From Panthera uncia (lineage: Eukaryota; Chordata; Mammalia; Carnivora; Felidae), in the NCBI RefSeq assembly GCF_023721935.1, contig NC_064818.1, positions 76,731,041 to 76,795,040 on the forward strand: 64,000 nucleotides of DNA, read 5' to 3'. Position 1 is the first letter of the stretch. Each line of letters opens with the position of its first letter. The translations under genes and the position numbers were made by a program. The notes beneath the pieces were generated by a model, which was not told the origin of the DNA, made no database searches, and saw only the letters and a program-made list of their open reading frames with translations. Of the stretch, positions 1 through 9,955 are shown in pieces.

Positions 1-789
1 CGCTCTCCTGCCCCCCTACCCCGCCCCTTCTCGGGAGGAGCCGGAGGTGATGCATTTCAGTCCTGGTAAATCATGTGGACCTCCCGCATGGGGAGGACTC
101 TGGCGTTATTTTATTTGTGATTTGCTGTTATTTATTTATCGGGAAGTGTCCTTTCCCCAAAAGGAGCACAGTATGCAGAAAACCATAAAAGGGGGACCTA
201 CCTGTTCCACTTTATAAGCCGACATCAAGAAAGCCACCGTCACCATTTGCAGGTAGGGAGGGCGGCATATGTTTCGTTATAAATTGTGTCCTTATTAAAA
301 TATCTGGATCGGAATCTGGGAGGTGTGGAGGGCCTTCTCTTCAGCCATGACCCTCTTCTGACCTTTCACTGGCTAGTTGAAGACACTAAAGTCCATTACT
401 GTGGGCATGGGGAAACGGACCCACTTAAGACACAACACAAGGCAGAGTTCACAAAAGGATAACTAAGACGGAAGGGATTGCCTTGCAGGCAGAGAGTTCC
501 CTGACCCTGGGGGTAATCAAGCGGATTTACTGGGAGGAAACAAGGGATGTCAGAGGTCAAGTCATGGAAGGAAACGCGTTTCAGCTGAAGTGTGCGTTCC
601 ATCTACCTTTGTGTCTCAGCGCCTAAGATCCAAATACTTCACATTTATCAACCGCAAAGTTTCTGTTAGCTTTGTTTTCCCCAAAGGGCTAAAAAGCCAA
701 CATGGGTTTGAAAACTTCTTCCCTGGCCCAGGCTGCCTGCTCCTCCTGGGCTCGCTTCCCGTGTGATTTGCCTTTGCAGAATTAAAGGA
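1..789. other. single-copy sequence, nothing recognised
   Basis: No repeat family, exon or motif cluster recognised. The first 50 bases are C-rich and the rest is ordinary mixed-composition noncoding sequence. Confidence 0.5.
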
Positions 790-862
790 GTCCACTTGTC
801 CAGCCCTCTAGGGCAGCACTTTGTAAACAGTAGGTGCTTAGCCATGGCTGAACAGATAAATG
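790..862 (+). repeat. LINE2/MIR 3'-end remnant
   Basis: The words CACTTTGTAAACAGTAGGTG and GCTTAGCCATGGCTGAAC resemble the shared L2/MIR 3' end (about: cacatagtaggtgctcaataaatg...gaatga). It is short and decayed, so the family cannot be fixed. Confidence 0.4.
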
Positions 863-1008
863 AACCATTGCACGTTACCCAGGCAGGAACAAAAAGAGGG
901 ATCATTTATGTCTTGGGTCCTGCTGACGCGTAGCTTTTCTCTGACATCTTCTGCTTCCGTATCAGACGATGGGCGGGCGGCTCTCCCAGGGCAAGAGTGC
1001 CTCAGCGC

Positions 1009-1022
1009 CCAGCAGGGGGTGC
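1009..1022 (+). promoter_or_regulatory. candidate CTCF site
   Basis: CCAGCAGGGGGTGC matches 13 of 14 positions of the CTCF core CCASYAGRKGGCRS; the only mismatch is T for C at position 12. It lies in GC-rich, repeat-free sequence. It is a motif match only, with no occupancy data. Confidence 0.45.
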
Positions 1023-1109
1023 AGGGCAGCGAGAGCGCCTCGGTTCGGCATTTGCAGGCTGGGTTCGGGCAAATGTGTGGCCAGCAGCTCAGCACAGCGT
1101 CACGCTCTG

Positions 1110-1290
1110 GACAATGTCCCCTGGAGCCAGACTGCCTTGTCCCAGCTGCTCTGCCATCTCGGGTAAGCCGCCTCCCGGCTCCAAGCCCCAGCGTCCTCCT
1201 CTGCAACACGGGCGCATAGTCGTGCCTCCTCGGTGAGGCTCTCATGAGGATTGAGTTACTGCACGCGGAACACGCTGGGTGCCCGGAAAT
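1110..1290 (+). repeat. MIR SINE
   Basis: The order of MIR landmarks is kept: TGGAGCCAGACTGCCTTG, then a decayed 'cctcagtttcctcatctgtaaaatg' part, then CTCATGAGGATTGAGTTA. Several CpGs appear where the family normally has TG or CA. Confidence 0.65.
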
Positions 1291-1884
1291 GCTGCCTGCG
1301 TGTGAACTACTTCCGTGAGCCTCCACCCCCTCTGACTTTGCCTCCCTTGAGCACTGAAGTGAACTTTCTGGACAAGGCAGGCCGCTGGGCTTGGTGCCAG
1401 TCGTTTGCAATGGCAGCGCGCGTGCCCAGCCTTACCCAACTGTGTGCCGTCGAGCAAATGCTGCTTCCAGTCATTGGAAGGTGCCTTCTGGAACATTTCA
1501 GTGAGGCGCAGGGGCTGTTGAGTCCTGCCCAGAGTGGCCTCTTACGACCACACTTTTGTCCTGGGGTCCGCTTTTCAGGTGTATGTGACTTTACTAAATA
1601 AACTGTCTCCTGTGGCTTTAGCTTCACCTGGCAAACTTCACCCCGAGCTCCTCTCCTGGTCCTTTGAAAATTATTTTTCATGTGCTCTGGACCAGCAGTT
1701 AAGATAACCATGATGTTAGACGAGAGCGTAAGTTAACAGCACGTCATGTCTGAGTGAAGGTGGAAGCGTCCCTGACTCCTGAAATATGGCGATTTCCTCT
1801 CCATGGTCTGGATTCTGCCCATGGCCTTCCTCCTGGCCTCCCCTGCCCTTCTTCGGATACTTCCCTGCTCAGAGCACGCTGTGG
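1291..1884. other. single-copy sequence, nothing recognised
   Basis: No recognisable repeat or exon. Short open frames on both strands overlap each other and have no familiar domain. Confidence 0.45.
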
Positions 1885-2258
1885 CCATTTGGACCCTACA
1901 TAGCAGAGCACGTCCCTCTCCGGTTTTAAAAGCTTCGGTGGCTGCTATGTCCACGAATAAAGCCCAGCACCCTGCCCGTAGCGATCTGGCCCTGGGCCAT
2001 CTCTCCAACCTCATGCCTGACTGCTCTCTTTCTTGCTCGAATACCCTTTGGCCACCTTGGGCACCCTTTAGTTCCTCAAACATCCCTAGTCTTTCCTGCC
2101 CAGGGCCTTTGCACAGGCTACCTGGTGGGCCTGGGACATCCTTTGCCCCACTGTGCTTATAGCTGTTTCCACGTCTTCTGGTTCTAAGCGTACAAGTTAC
2201 CTCCTTGAAGAGACCTTTCCCGACCACCCATCCTCTCCTTTTCCTATTGAGGCCCTTG

Positions 2259-2269
2259 TTGGATTCATT
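2259..2269. repeat. target-site duplication, left copy
   Basis: TTGGATTCATT is repeated exactly at 2486-2496. The pair brackets the minus-strand SINE and fixes its boundaries inside the L2. Confidence 0.9.
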
Positions 2270-2485
2270 GTTTTTTTTTTTTTTAATTTTTAATGTCTAT
2301 TTTATTTTTGAGAGAGAGAGAGAGTGGTGGAGGGGCAGACAGAGAGGGAGACACAGAATCCGAAGCAGGTTCCAGGCTCTGAGCCGTCAGCACGGAGCCC
2401 GACGCGGGGCTCGAACCCACGAACCGCGAGATCACGACCTGAGCCGAAGTCGGACGCCTCACCCACTGAGCACCCCAGGCGCCCT
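2270..2485 (-). mobile_element. CAN-SINE (felid type), long-body subfamily
   Basis: On the plus strand it reads oligo-T, a GA-rich stretch, ACACAGAATCCGAAGCAGG, then the inverted tRNA-Lys-like head ending in CAGGCGCCC. The body carries the duplicated 'ggagcctggagcctg' word, shared with the copies at 17549, 19565, 20601, 49037 and 63849. An 11-bp perfect duplication flanks it. The A and B boxes of a Pol III promoter are recognisable in the head. Confidence 0.95.
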
Positions 2486-2640
2486 TTGGATTCATTCTTA
2501 GTACGTATCCAATTCAGGGGTTGCTCTTTCCCCCTAAAATGTTAGCCCCTCAGGGCACCCTTGCCTTGTTCGCCACTGTGACCGTAGTACTTAGCACTGA
2601 GCACACCGTAAGCCGTCAGAAACTTCCGTTGAATGAACTT

Positions 2641-3054
2641 CAGCACGAGGATTTTGAGACACCTGTTTTCACCTTGTAGGCGGTTTTCTAAATTTTTCTG
2701 AGCATGGAAGCTGCTGACCAAATCCTCTCTGGGTAAGCTGGCATCGCTACAGTAACGAGCACATGCTGACTGTAGGGTCGTCACAAGCGGGGTCCTCAGT
2801 GTGGCAGACGTCACTCACAGCGCCTCGCATGTCTCGTGGGCCCGCTGCTGAGTTATCTGCCGTTCTCTGCAGTGGCCAAGGACACCCCACCGCCCCCCCA
2901 GCTCACGTCAGCTTGATATGGCCACGTGGAGATCTACAACTTAAGCTTTGTATTACTACCGTGAGGGCTAAGTAAGGCAAATGTTATTTATTTCCCTCTG
3001 AGAGGTGAGGAGAGCCTATGAAGGTAGGTGGTGAAATCCCTATTTTGCAGAAAA
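2641..3054. other. single-copy sequence, nothing recognised
   Basis: No repeat recognised. The last 70 bases (CCCTATTTTGCAGAAAAGG) faintly resemble antisense MIR. Confidence 0.4.
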
Positions 3055-3112
3055 GGTTGTGTCCCAAGAGCCTGACGCAGTGCCTGGCACGTAGCGGGAG
3101 CGTGACAAATAG
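3055..3112 (+). repeat. L2/MIR 3'-end remnant
   Basis: GCAGTGCCTGGCACGTAGCG is the common L2/MIR 'cagtgcctggcacatagtagg' terminus, with CpG changes. Confidence 0.5.
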
Positions 3113-3113
3113 T

Positions 3114-3479
3114 TGCTGTGGACCAAATGTTTCTGTTTCCCCAGATTCGTATGTGGAAGCCCCAATCCCCAGTGCGATGGTATTTGGAGGTGGGGCCTTT
3201 GGGAGGCAGTTAAATTTGATGAGGTTGTGAGGGCGGCCCCATGATGGGATGTGTCCTTACAAGAGAAAGAGACTCCAGAGCTCTCTCTGTCTCTGCCAAG
3301 TGAGCACACAGCGAGAAGGTGGCCGTCCACGATTCAGGACGTGGGCTCCTACCGGATACCAAATCTGCTGGCACCATGATCTTGGACTTCGCCCCCTCCA
3401 GCCCTGGGAGAAATATGCGTTTGCTGTTTGTTATCCAGTCTTCGGTACTTCCTAATAGCAGCCCATCCTGATTAAGACA
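3114..3479 (+). mobile_element. solo LTR of the MaLR (MST/MLT1) class
   Basis: Landmarks in order: AATGTTTCTGTTTCCCCAG, AATCCCCAGTGCGATGG, GGAGGTGGGGCCTTTGGGAG, GTGTCCTTACAAGAGAAAG, GTGAGCACACAGCGAGAAGG, AAATCTGCTGGCACCATGAT, CTTGGACTTCGCCCCCTCCA, ATAGCAGCCCATCCTGATTA, ending AAGACA. This is the typical plan of an ERVL-MaLR LTR of about 370 bp. There is no internal retroviral sequence on either side, so it is a solo LTR. Confidence 0.88.
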
Positions 3480-3491
3480 GTTGTCATCGAA

Positions 3492-3565
3492 TGAACGAGG
3501 CTCGGAGAGGTTGCATCCCCAGATCCCACAGCCAGTAGGTGGCGTCTATCCCATTCCTAGTCCCA
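3492..3565 (-). repeat. MIR fragment
   Basis: AACGAGGCTCGGAGAGGTTG followed by CACAGCCAGTAGGTGGCG matches antisense MIR (gaggctcagagaggttaa...cacacagctagtaagtggca). Confidence 0.6.
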
Positions 3566-4344
3566 GGACCTCTGTCCCTGCCTTGTGAGGACCCCCAAGC
3601 TTCCACCGAGGCCTGTCTTCTTTGTCACCAGTGCCTGCCTGGGGTACTCAACCGCGTTCCTTCGGTGTCCACAGACTGGATGAAACACCACATGCTTCCT
3701 CAGTTACGCCCTAAATCTCTGAGTGGCTGGTCCCCCTGCAGCCCCTGCCTGGCGTCATCAACCATCCCTCAGAAAGGGCTCATCCCAGCCTCACCTATGG
3801 ACACAGGCGGCGGGGGGGGGGACACTGTACCCCACATACCCCCCACAAGTCGCCATCCTGCTAACTGGATCGTTGACTCACACAGGAGGAGAGATGTGCA
3901 CGGCCGAGTCTAACAGCTGCTTGGGGACCGTGACAGTCTATTGTGCCTCTACCTCGTGTTTAAACCATGGCACTGACAGGCTTGTGCCCTACACCTGCGC
4001 AGCCATGGAGCAGCCAGACCTACCTGGCAGGCCAGAGGTGTTTGCCTGCTGGATGGCAAACCTGAGCCCAGGAAGGCGTCCCCAAGAAGAGCATGGTGTT
4101 GTCGGCCGTGCCATTTTGCACACCCCTAAGTCGGCGATGGAGAAGGCAGCCAGGATTTGCCCGGCCCACATGCATCTCACGGATGTTGTAACTGATACAA
4201 CGTGTACTGGTGGAACGTTCCTTCAGCTTATAAGGAAACTTGTACTGAAGATCTCAAGGCACAAAATAAAAATCAGCCCAGGTGCGTGACAAGCAGATGA
4301 CAAGAGGAAAGGGGCAGTAACACGGAGGTACTCCGTTGAGACCC
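3566..4344. other. mostly single-copy sequence with a G run
   Basis: No gene recognised. A 10-base G run sits at 3812-3821. CACCAGTGCCTGCCTGGGGT near 3630 could be an L2 tail but is too decayed to call. Confidence 0.4.
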
Positions 4345-4400
4345 GAGGTGTCCCGGGAAGTGCTTTAGCACAGTGACGTGGCATTTGGTCGGTCAGTTGT
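4345..4400 (+). repeat. MIR/L2 3'-end remnant
   Basis: AAGTGCTTTAGCACAGTGAC and the following bases match the MIR 'aagcgcttagaacagtgcctggc' end. Confidence 0.4.
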
Positions 4401-4424
4401 CACTATGGCCGTGGGCCGGGCACA

Positions 4425-4675
4425 GGGACGCAGTGACAAGCAAGCCCTGGTCCCCGCCCTTATGGAGCTCACGGCCCCGTGTGCGAGGCCCATGAGCAAA
4501 CATACACCTGCGACCCAAATAAAAAATGCCAATAGTGGGGCCATCACGGGGCCTTCTGAATTCATTCTGGGGGCTTGGGGCAGGAAGGTGTCCTGGGAGA
4601 TGGGACATGAAAGATAAGATTCTGTAGGGAGAATAGGAGTTAGCTTGAGCAAAGAAGCAGGTATAATGGGCAGGG
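4425..4675 (-). repeat. LINE2 3' end
   Basis: This is antisense L2: CCCGCCCTTATGGAGCTCAC corresponds to 'ctgccctcatggagcttaca', followed by a decayed part through CTTGAGCAAAGAAGCAGG. Confidence 0.6.
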
Positions 4676-4679
4676 GGTT

Positions 4680-4830
4680 TCTGATTTACCCCTCACAACG
4701 ATCTCGGGCAATAGATCCTATGACCACCCCCATTTTCCAACGGAAGCTTGAAAAACTCCAGTACTTACCAGCCTAGGAACATTACGCTGGGAAGTGATAA
4801 AGCTGTAATCAGAACCCAGTTCATGCACGT
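4680..4830 (-). repeat. MIR
   Basis: ACCCCTCACAACGATCTCGG, CCCCCATTTTCCAACGGAAG and CTCCAGTACTTACCAGCC follow the antisense MIR order (cctcacaacaaccctatga...ccccattttacagatgagg...gtaacttgcc). Confidence 0.6.
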
Positions 4831-5291
4831 TTCAAGTTGTGTTTCCTCCTCCCTTTGGTCCATTAGGAATTTCTTTCTCAAAAAGATCGTTGAATTTGGT
4901 GCAGGGGCAGAATCAGTCCTTTGGTCTTGTGAGTAGAAGAGTCCCGGCATCTTCCATCTGGAAATTCAAGGAGTGGATTGCAATTGCCGGGCGAGTGTGA
5001 CATTTACAACCGTGATCGCTTCCCCAGGCACCTCCCGGCTCCCCACCAATTGCTGTGAGATGGAGTTCATGGAGACACGTGGTGATGCCCTGGTGATGCC
5101 TTGGATCTTCTTGACTTTGAAGCTGTGGGCATGCCGTATGTGGGAAACTACTGGTATGCCTGGGATCTTACGCGAGAGATGGCAAGGAGAGTAAGGGCCA
5201 GCTTGGACTTGACCCTGAAGATAATGGCAAGATTTTGCAGGTTATCGAACAAGGGAGTGACCCTTTGGAGTTCTGAACAGCCCTCCTCATC
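4831..5291. other. single-copy sequence, nothing recognised
   Basis: No repeat or coding signal recognised. It leads into the left copy of the local repeat pair. Confidence 0.4.
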
Positions 5292-5375
5292 AAGGCTATT
5301 TTTCAAACGCTGTCTTCGAATTGCATTTTTCAACCAAAATAGTCCCAATTTGCTATTGAGGGTTGCGTTTCACAC
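5292..5375 (+). repeat. local repeat pair, copy A (unclassified)
   Basis: This segment aligns with 6663-6745 in the same orientation. Both begin AAGGCT(A/G)TTTT, share TTTCAACCAAAAT and then ATTTGCTA, and differ by a few one-base gaps. By eye about three quarters of positions agree. It matches no family I recognise. It could be a pair of ancient interspersed elements or an old tandem duplication. Confidence 0.55.
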
Positions 5376-5589
5376 CTGCTGCCTTGAGAAGACTAGATTG
5401 GAAGAGGAAAGAACCAGAAGCAGGAAAAGCAGCTGGGAGCATGTAAAGTAACGCAGTCAGAGACCAGAACCCACAGTGCGGATGTGGCCACGCAACTGGG
5501 CTCTCGAAATATCCAGGAGTTAGAAACAGCAGGGCTTGCTGACCAACCGGACTATGCGGTGTTTGGGGCAAAAAGGGGATGTCTGCCCT
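5376..5589. other. single-copy sequence
   Basis: Nothing recognised. The open frames here are short and unsupported. Confidence 0.4.
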
Positions 5590-5800
5590 CAGGTTTGGGG
5601 CTTGAGTGGTTGGGTAAGTGATGAGACTATTCACTGGGGAGCAAACTGGGGGGCACGGGAGGCAGGTAGAGAAATGGAGCTGTATTTTGGATGGTCGTGT
5701 GGTGTCAGTGAAACATCAGAGGGGATGTGATGTCCCGTGGGCAGGTAGGTACTGAGATCTGGAGCTTACCCAGAGTTAGGTCCACAGGCTGCCACTGAAG
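5590..5800 (-). repeat. possible LINE2 fragment
   Basis: GGGATGTGATGTCCCGTGGG and GGTACTGAGATCTGGAGCTT resemble antisense L2 further 5' ('ggagatgtcgagtaggcagttggatatacgagtctggagctc'). The match is weak. Confidence 0.35.
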
Positions 5801-6662
5801 CCACACTATTGCTCCTTAAGAACAGTAACATCAAAAGAGCTACGATTGCAGCTGACAGTCTCCTGGTGGTACCAGTCGGTCAGGTCGGTCAGCACAGAGC
5901 CCAGCCACTGACTCTACTCTGGGCGATGATGTCTTTTGTGCCTGGTCCAGATCGGAGAGAGAGTGGCAGCCCAGAGTCTCCTCTCTGCCATCCCGGCACC
6001 CTCGGCCGCATGCCAGGCTTCAAGGACTGTCCCCTAGCCCCTTTGGATTTCCTGGGCTTTGTTGGACCCAGGTCACCTCGGTAATGTTATTTAAATCTCG
6101 GGTTTGAATGGAACATTACTGAATGCCTCCTCAACCACACAACACTTGTGATGGGCCGTAGTGAATGGGGGATTAGGCAGATAAATTGCTATTGTGACTC
6201 TAACACTATCACCAGGTTTGCTGAGGACAATAATTATGTAGCTTACAGTGTTTGGAAATACTGCCTAAATCTTCCCTCCCCCCCCCCCCCCACATGTTGT
6301 TTGTGATGGAAAACAATTAGACAAAAGGTCCTTTTGGTAAGCTGCCTGGGATTCAGATCAGCCTGATGAATGGGCTTTCTCCTGGACCCTGAGCATTTGT
6401 TAGAAGTAAATTATATGTCATTTCAAATCCAAAAGGTCTGCCTTTCCATGTTTATTGGGGTAAATTAAATCTTCTAAGGAGGGTAAACAGAAGGCCCCGA
6501 TAATTATTTGCTTCTGTATAATTTAAACTGAAAAAGGATGTGGCCAAGAGGAGGACAGGGATAGTAACAGCCTGCATTGTGCCCACCACAGAGAAGGTAC
6601 AATGGGGACATTTAATTTGATACTGATCTACACGTGCCGCATCAAGCTGAAGTGAAAACACC
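5801..6662. other. single-copy sequence with a 14-base C run
   Basis: No exon or repeat called. A C run occupies 6278-6291. The 6300-6560 stretch is AT-rich and repeat-free. Confidence 0.4.
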
Positions 6663-6745
6663 AAGGCTGTTTTCAAATTTGGCCTTTGAGTTGCAAATTT
6701 CAACCAAAATCATCGTGATTTGCTACTTGAGACTTAACTTTTATA
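6663..6745 (+). repeat. local repeat pair, copy B (unclassified)
   Basis: Partner of 5292-5375. The centre TTTCAACCAAAATCATCGTG followed by ATTTGCTACTTGAGACTTAA is well preserved between the copies. Offset between copies is about 1.37 kb. Confidence 0.55.
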
Positions 6746-6884
6746 ACTGTAAGGGGCTTCCTTGCAGAGGTGATAGTCCTTCTCTGATCAGACAGGCTTC
6801 CTGTCCTGAGACCAGGATAGGAGTTTCTCTTGGCTTATACTAAGCCCGGGTCTGAAGGCTTCATCAGCATTGCTGGTAAGAATC

Positions 6885-7322
6885 CAGCAACTCATTCATC
6901 CACCCATCCAGCCACCCACATGTTCCTCCATCCATCCCTCCATCCAACCACCCACCTATCCATTCATCCACCCACCTATCCATCCACTCATCCATCCATC
7001 CATCCATCCATCCATCCATCTATCCAACCATCCATTCATCCATACATCCCTTCATCCACCCACCTATCCATCCACTCATCCATCCATCCATCCATCCATC
7101 TATCCAACCATCCATTCATCCATACATCCCTTCATCCACCCACCTATCCATCCATCCATCCCTCTATCCACCCACCTAGACATCCGTCCTTCCATCTATC
7201 CATCCATCCATCCATCCATCCACCCACCCACATATCCATCCATCCACCCACTCATTCTCCCATCCTCCTGTATTCACCGCTCCATCCATCTATTCATTCA
7301 TCCACCTCTCTACCAACCTTTC
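6885..7322. repeat. TCCA tetranucleotide satellite with 80-bp higher-order unit
   Basis: The tract is built of TCCA/TTCA/CCCA tetramers. Within it, the 80 bases at 7021-7100 are repeated almost exactly at 7101-7180; the first 57 or so bases after TATCCAACCATCC agree, with a change near 7155. Both strands show long open frames (repeating I-H-P-S/T on the plus strand), which only reflect the absence of stop codons in the repeat. Confidence 0.95.
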
Positions 7323-8699
7323 CAAAAATACTTACTGAATACTTCTGTTGAATGCTAGCTCCCCAAATATGACCAACACAACCTGTTGACAAAGCTGAGG
7401 AAATTGCTCACCATGGGAAGGGAGAACACCACTTCTATAGAGCTTTGGGAGTCAGTGTCTCAACAGGGGAAGGCAAGGTCAGAATTGATGGAGAATTGGG
7501 AGTTTGGTTTCACGGTGGGGCTTTCAATGTGGGAATTGTGGGAAGGCTGGATTAGGGTTAGATAAAGATCATGATACAATAGTCCAGGAATGTAGAAACA
7601 GCGAGGTACTGTTTTGGAGGTGAGAGGTTCGAAGAATCGTAGGGTATATAACCTGTGTGGGTCAACCTGTTGAAGAATGGATGTGTCTTTTGGGAGCTTC
7701 CTCCAGTGGACAGTCAGGCCATTTGCCTGGGTGAGACGCTTCCAGATACACAGAGTCATGTTAATGAAGCAGTGGGACACACAGTCTTGTTCACGTGAAT
7801 AGGTGCGATTTGGGGCCCCAGTGTCCAGGTTGAGGGCAAGGTACATGGGTTTCATTCTCGCCTCTGGGGTGTCTGGCTGGAAGTATGCCACGGTGGTGGA
7901 CCTGGGAGGAATTTCTGCGTCCCGCCAACATGCTGGGTCGGGCGGGGGCAGCTCTGTCGGGTTTCATTTCCTCTGCCTGGTCTTTGTGTCCCTGTCCTAC
8001 ATCCCTGCAAACACCCAACCGACGTCAAGTGCCACTTGGCAACTTCATCCTGGTTCAGGTGCAGGAGGAGGCTGCATCCGAACCGTGAGGTGTGCCAGAT
8101 CAAGGGAGGAGAAGGAAAGAGGGGCAAGGGAGGCAAGAGAAACGATTGCCCGTCTCCAGTCAGCATCCCCAGCACCCCAGGCCGGGAACAGCTCCCTGTC
8201 TTGACTGCTGCCTGGCGCCTGCCCAAGATGTCATCTGCGGTGTGAGGGTCCAGGCTCAGGTTTCACTGGTCCAGCCAGTGATAACATCTGGCTCTTGGGG
8301 TCCTAGGCCAGTGACCTCTTAGGCTCCCTGGTGCCTCACAGTCTGCAGGGAAAGTTTCCTCTGCTTCTGGGCTGACAAGCCTTCTTTACTAACACAAAGT
8401 TAGCCCAGCTTCCTGGCCCCTCCCTAAGCTGACTGTCTCCTTCACACAGAGTCCTGCAGTGTCCTGCCCCGGGGGCTCTGCCTGGCTTAGCTTTGAAGGA
8501 AAATTCCATCCAGCCATTGCTGCTGCCCAGACACCATCTATGCCCTTGGCCTGAGCCTGAAAGAACAGACCTGTAAAATCCCAAATGTTACTGTTTCAGC
8601 TTCTGTCGTCAACCTTAATCACGGCTGGTTGGAATTAAGAGACATTAACCGGTGCCTATTAGTAAATGCTGACAGTAAAGTGTGACACGTCCCCGAGTA
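7323..8699. other. single-copy sequence, nothing recognised
   Basis: A 1.4-kb stretch without a recognisable repeat. Overlapping short open frames at 7800-8320 on both strands have no known domain and no splice context that I can defend. Confidence 0.4.
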
Positions 8700-8770
8700 C
8701 AGAGTGGCTTCCCTGCACGAGCTTATTCCGTCCTTGGACACAGTGGCGATAGCCCACTTAACAGAGGAGG
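8700..8770 (-). repeat. MIR remnant, cut by a SINE
   Basis: GAGCTTATTCCGTCCTTGGA through ACTTAACAGAGGAGG resembles antisense MIR (aactcatttaatcctcaca...ttttacagatgagg). The SINE at 8775 inserted at its end. Confidence 0.45.
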
Positions 8771-8774
8771 GAGA

Positions 8775-8977
8775 GGGGGGCCTGGGTGGCTCAGTTAAGC
8801 ATCCGACTCCTGATTTTGGCTCAGCTCATGATCTCACGGTGGTTCAAGGCTTGCGTCAGGCTCTGAGTTGACAGCAAGGAGGCTGCTTGGGATTCTCTCT
8901 CCCTGTCTCCCTGCCCCTCCCCTGTGCTCTCTCTCTTTTTCTGTCTCTCAGAATAAATAAATAAACTTAAAAAAAAA
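8775..8977 (+). mobile_element. CAN-SINE (felid type), short-body subfamily
   Basis: The head GGCCTGGGTGGCTCAGTTAA, the body ending GGCTGCTTGGGATTCTC, a TC-rich stretch and an AATAAATAAATAAACTTAA tail are all present. AGAGGAGG occurs at 8763-8770 and 8978-8985, a short probable target duplication. Confidence 0.95.
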
Positions 8978-8985
8978 AGAGGAGG

Positions 8986-9289
8986 AAGAAGAGGCTGGTG
9001 GTGAGGTCAGTTTCCCAAGAAAACCCCTGGAGGTGGGAACTTCACAGCTTCCCCTGTGACTCAACTGAGAAGCAGAGGGAGAGGGTATAGAACCGCTTGT
9101 GACAGACCAGGGTTGGAATGCAAGCCCCGCCCCCGAGGGGCCCCATCCCTTCCAGAATTCAGTGACAACCCCCCTGTGAACCACAACATTGCATGCGGTC
9201 CTTCTGCAAGTCAGAGACCGTGAGCCAACTGTCATGCTTGGCCATGCATGTCAGAAACACGACGTTGAGCAAATAGAACAGGTCTCTTT
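8986..9289. other. single-copy sequence between two SINEs
   Basis: Nothing recognised beyond a purine-rich start. Confidence 0.4.
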
Positions 9290-9494
9290 CTCTTTTATTT
9301 ATTTATCTAAAGTTTATTTGTTTATTTGGAGACGAGAGAGAATGCAGCCAGGCGTGGGGCAGAGAGAGAGAATCCCAAGCAGGCTCTGCACTGTCAGTGC
9401 AGAGCCGGACACAGAGCTCGAACCCATGAACCATGAGATCATGACCTGAGCCGAAAGCAAGAATCAGACACTTAACTGAGCCCCCCCGGCGCCC
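9290..9494 (-). mobile_element. CAN-SINE (felid type), short-body subfamily
   Basis: Reads as AT-rich tail, GAGAGAATGCAG, GAGAATCCCAAGCAGGCTCT, CATGAGATCATGACCTGAGC and a decayed head ending GGCGCCC. CAGGTCTCT at 9279-9287 recurs at 9495-9503 as the target duplication. Confidence 0.93.
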
Positions 9495-9788
9495 CAGGTC
9501 TCTCTCTGTTAAAGACTGGAATTCCTCTCTTTCCTCGCTCCTATATCCTCTGTCTCTGGCCCCCAAGCCTTGCTGGCTGCCTCTCCCTGGCTTTTATCTT
9601 TCTTCCTGTTGGCCGGTCGAGGACCACCTCCTGGACCATCCCATCTCTTTCTTCAAATGCCATGCCCCCCACCCTGACCCCTCATGGACGCTTGTGTTTG
9701 ATGTGGCTCCTGTCCTTTCTGGGACCTTCTGTCTCTCCCCACCCCACCCCCAACCTACCCCCATCCCCTCTGGTTCTTTTCTCCACCC
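9495..9788. other. pyrimidine-rich sequence, possible decayed L2
   Basis: CCATCTCTTTCTTCAAATGC and CTTCTGTCTCTCCCCACCCC are compatible with a sense L2 3' region but do not allow a firm call. Confidence 0.3.
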
Positions 9789-9955
9789 TAGTGGTTCTCA
9801 AAACATGGTTCCAGGACCAGCAGCATCAGCGTCACCTGGGAACCTGTCAGAAATTCAACCTGCCAGATGCCAACCCCGGGGACAGGCCAGGTACTCCACG
9901 TTTTACCAGCCTTCTGGGTGCCCCTGAGAGTTTTGGTCTACACTCTCCTGGATGA
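9789..9955 (+). mobile_element. MER20-like hAT-Charlie MITE
   Basis: TAGTGGTTCTCAAAACATGG, CAGGACCAGCAGCATCAGCG and TCACCTGGGAACCTGTCAG are the standard MER20 start. The right end is decayed. Confidence 0.85.

Larger units (their letters stand above)
1885..2640 (+). repeat. LINE2 3' end, split by a SINE
   Basis: This is the 3' end of L2 in sense orientation. Landmarks in order: CAATGGCT-like TCGGTGGCTGCTATG, AATAAAGCCCAGCACCCTG, ATCTGGCCCTGGGCCATC, CAGGGCCTTTGCACAGGC, a GAGACCTTTCCCGACCACCC block, and finally the CACTGTGACC...TTGAATGAA terminus. A felid SINE (2270-2485) interrupts it and the L2 resumes in register afterwards. L2 is extinct in placental mammals, so this is an ancient copy. 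Confidence 0.75.

Noticed and set aside
3114..3479. Endogenous retrovirus with genes
   Set aside because: Only a solo MaLR LTR is seen, with no gag, pol or env-like sequence around it.
6885..7322. CRISPR-like array appearance of the regular repeats
   Set aside because: There are no unique spacers; it is a tetranucleotide satellite in a mammalian genome with no cas genes.
6830..7358. Long open frames encoding repeated I-H-P-S/T peptides
   Set aside because: They arise because the TCCA satellite has no stop codons in several frames. No protein family is implied.
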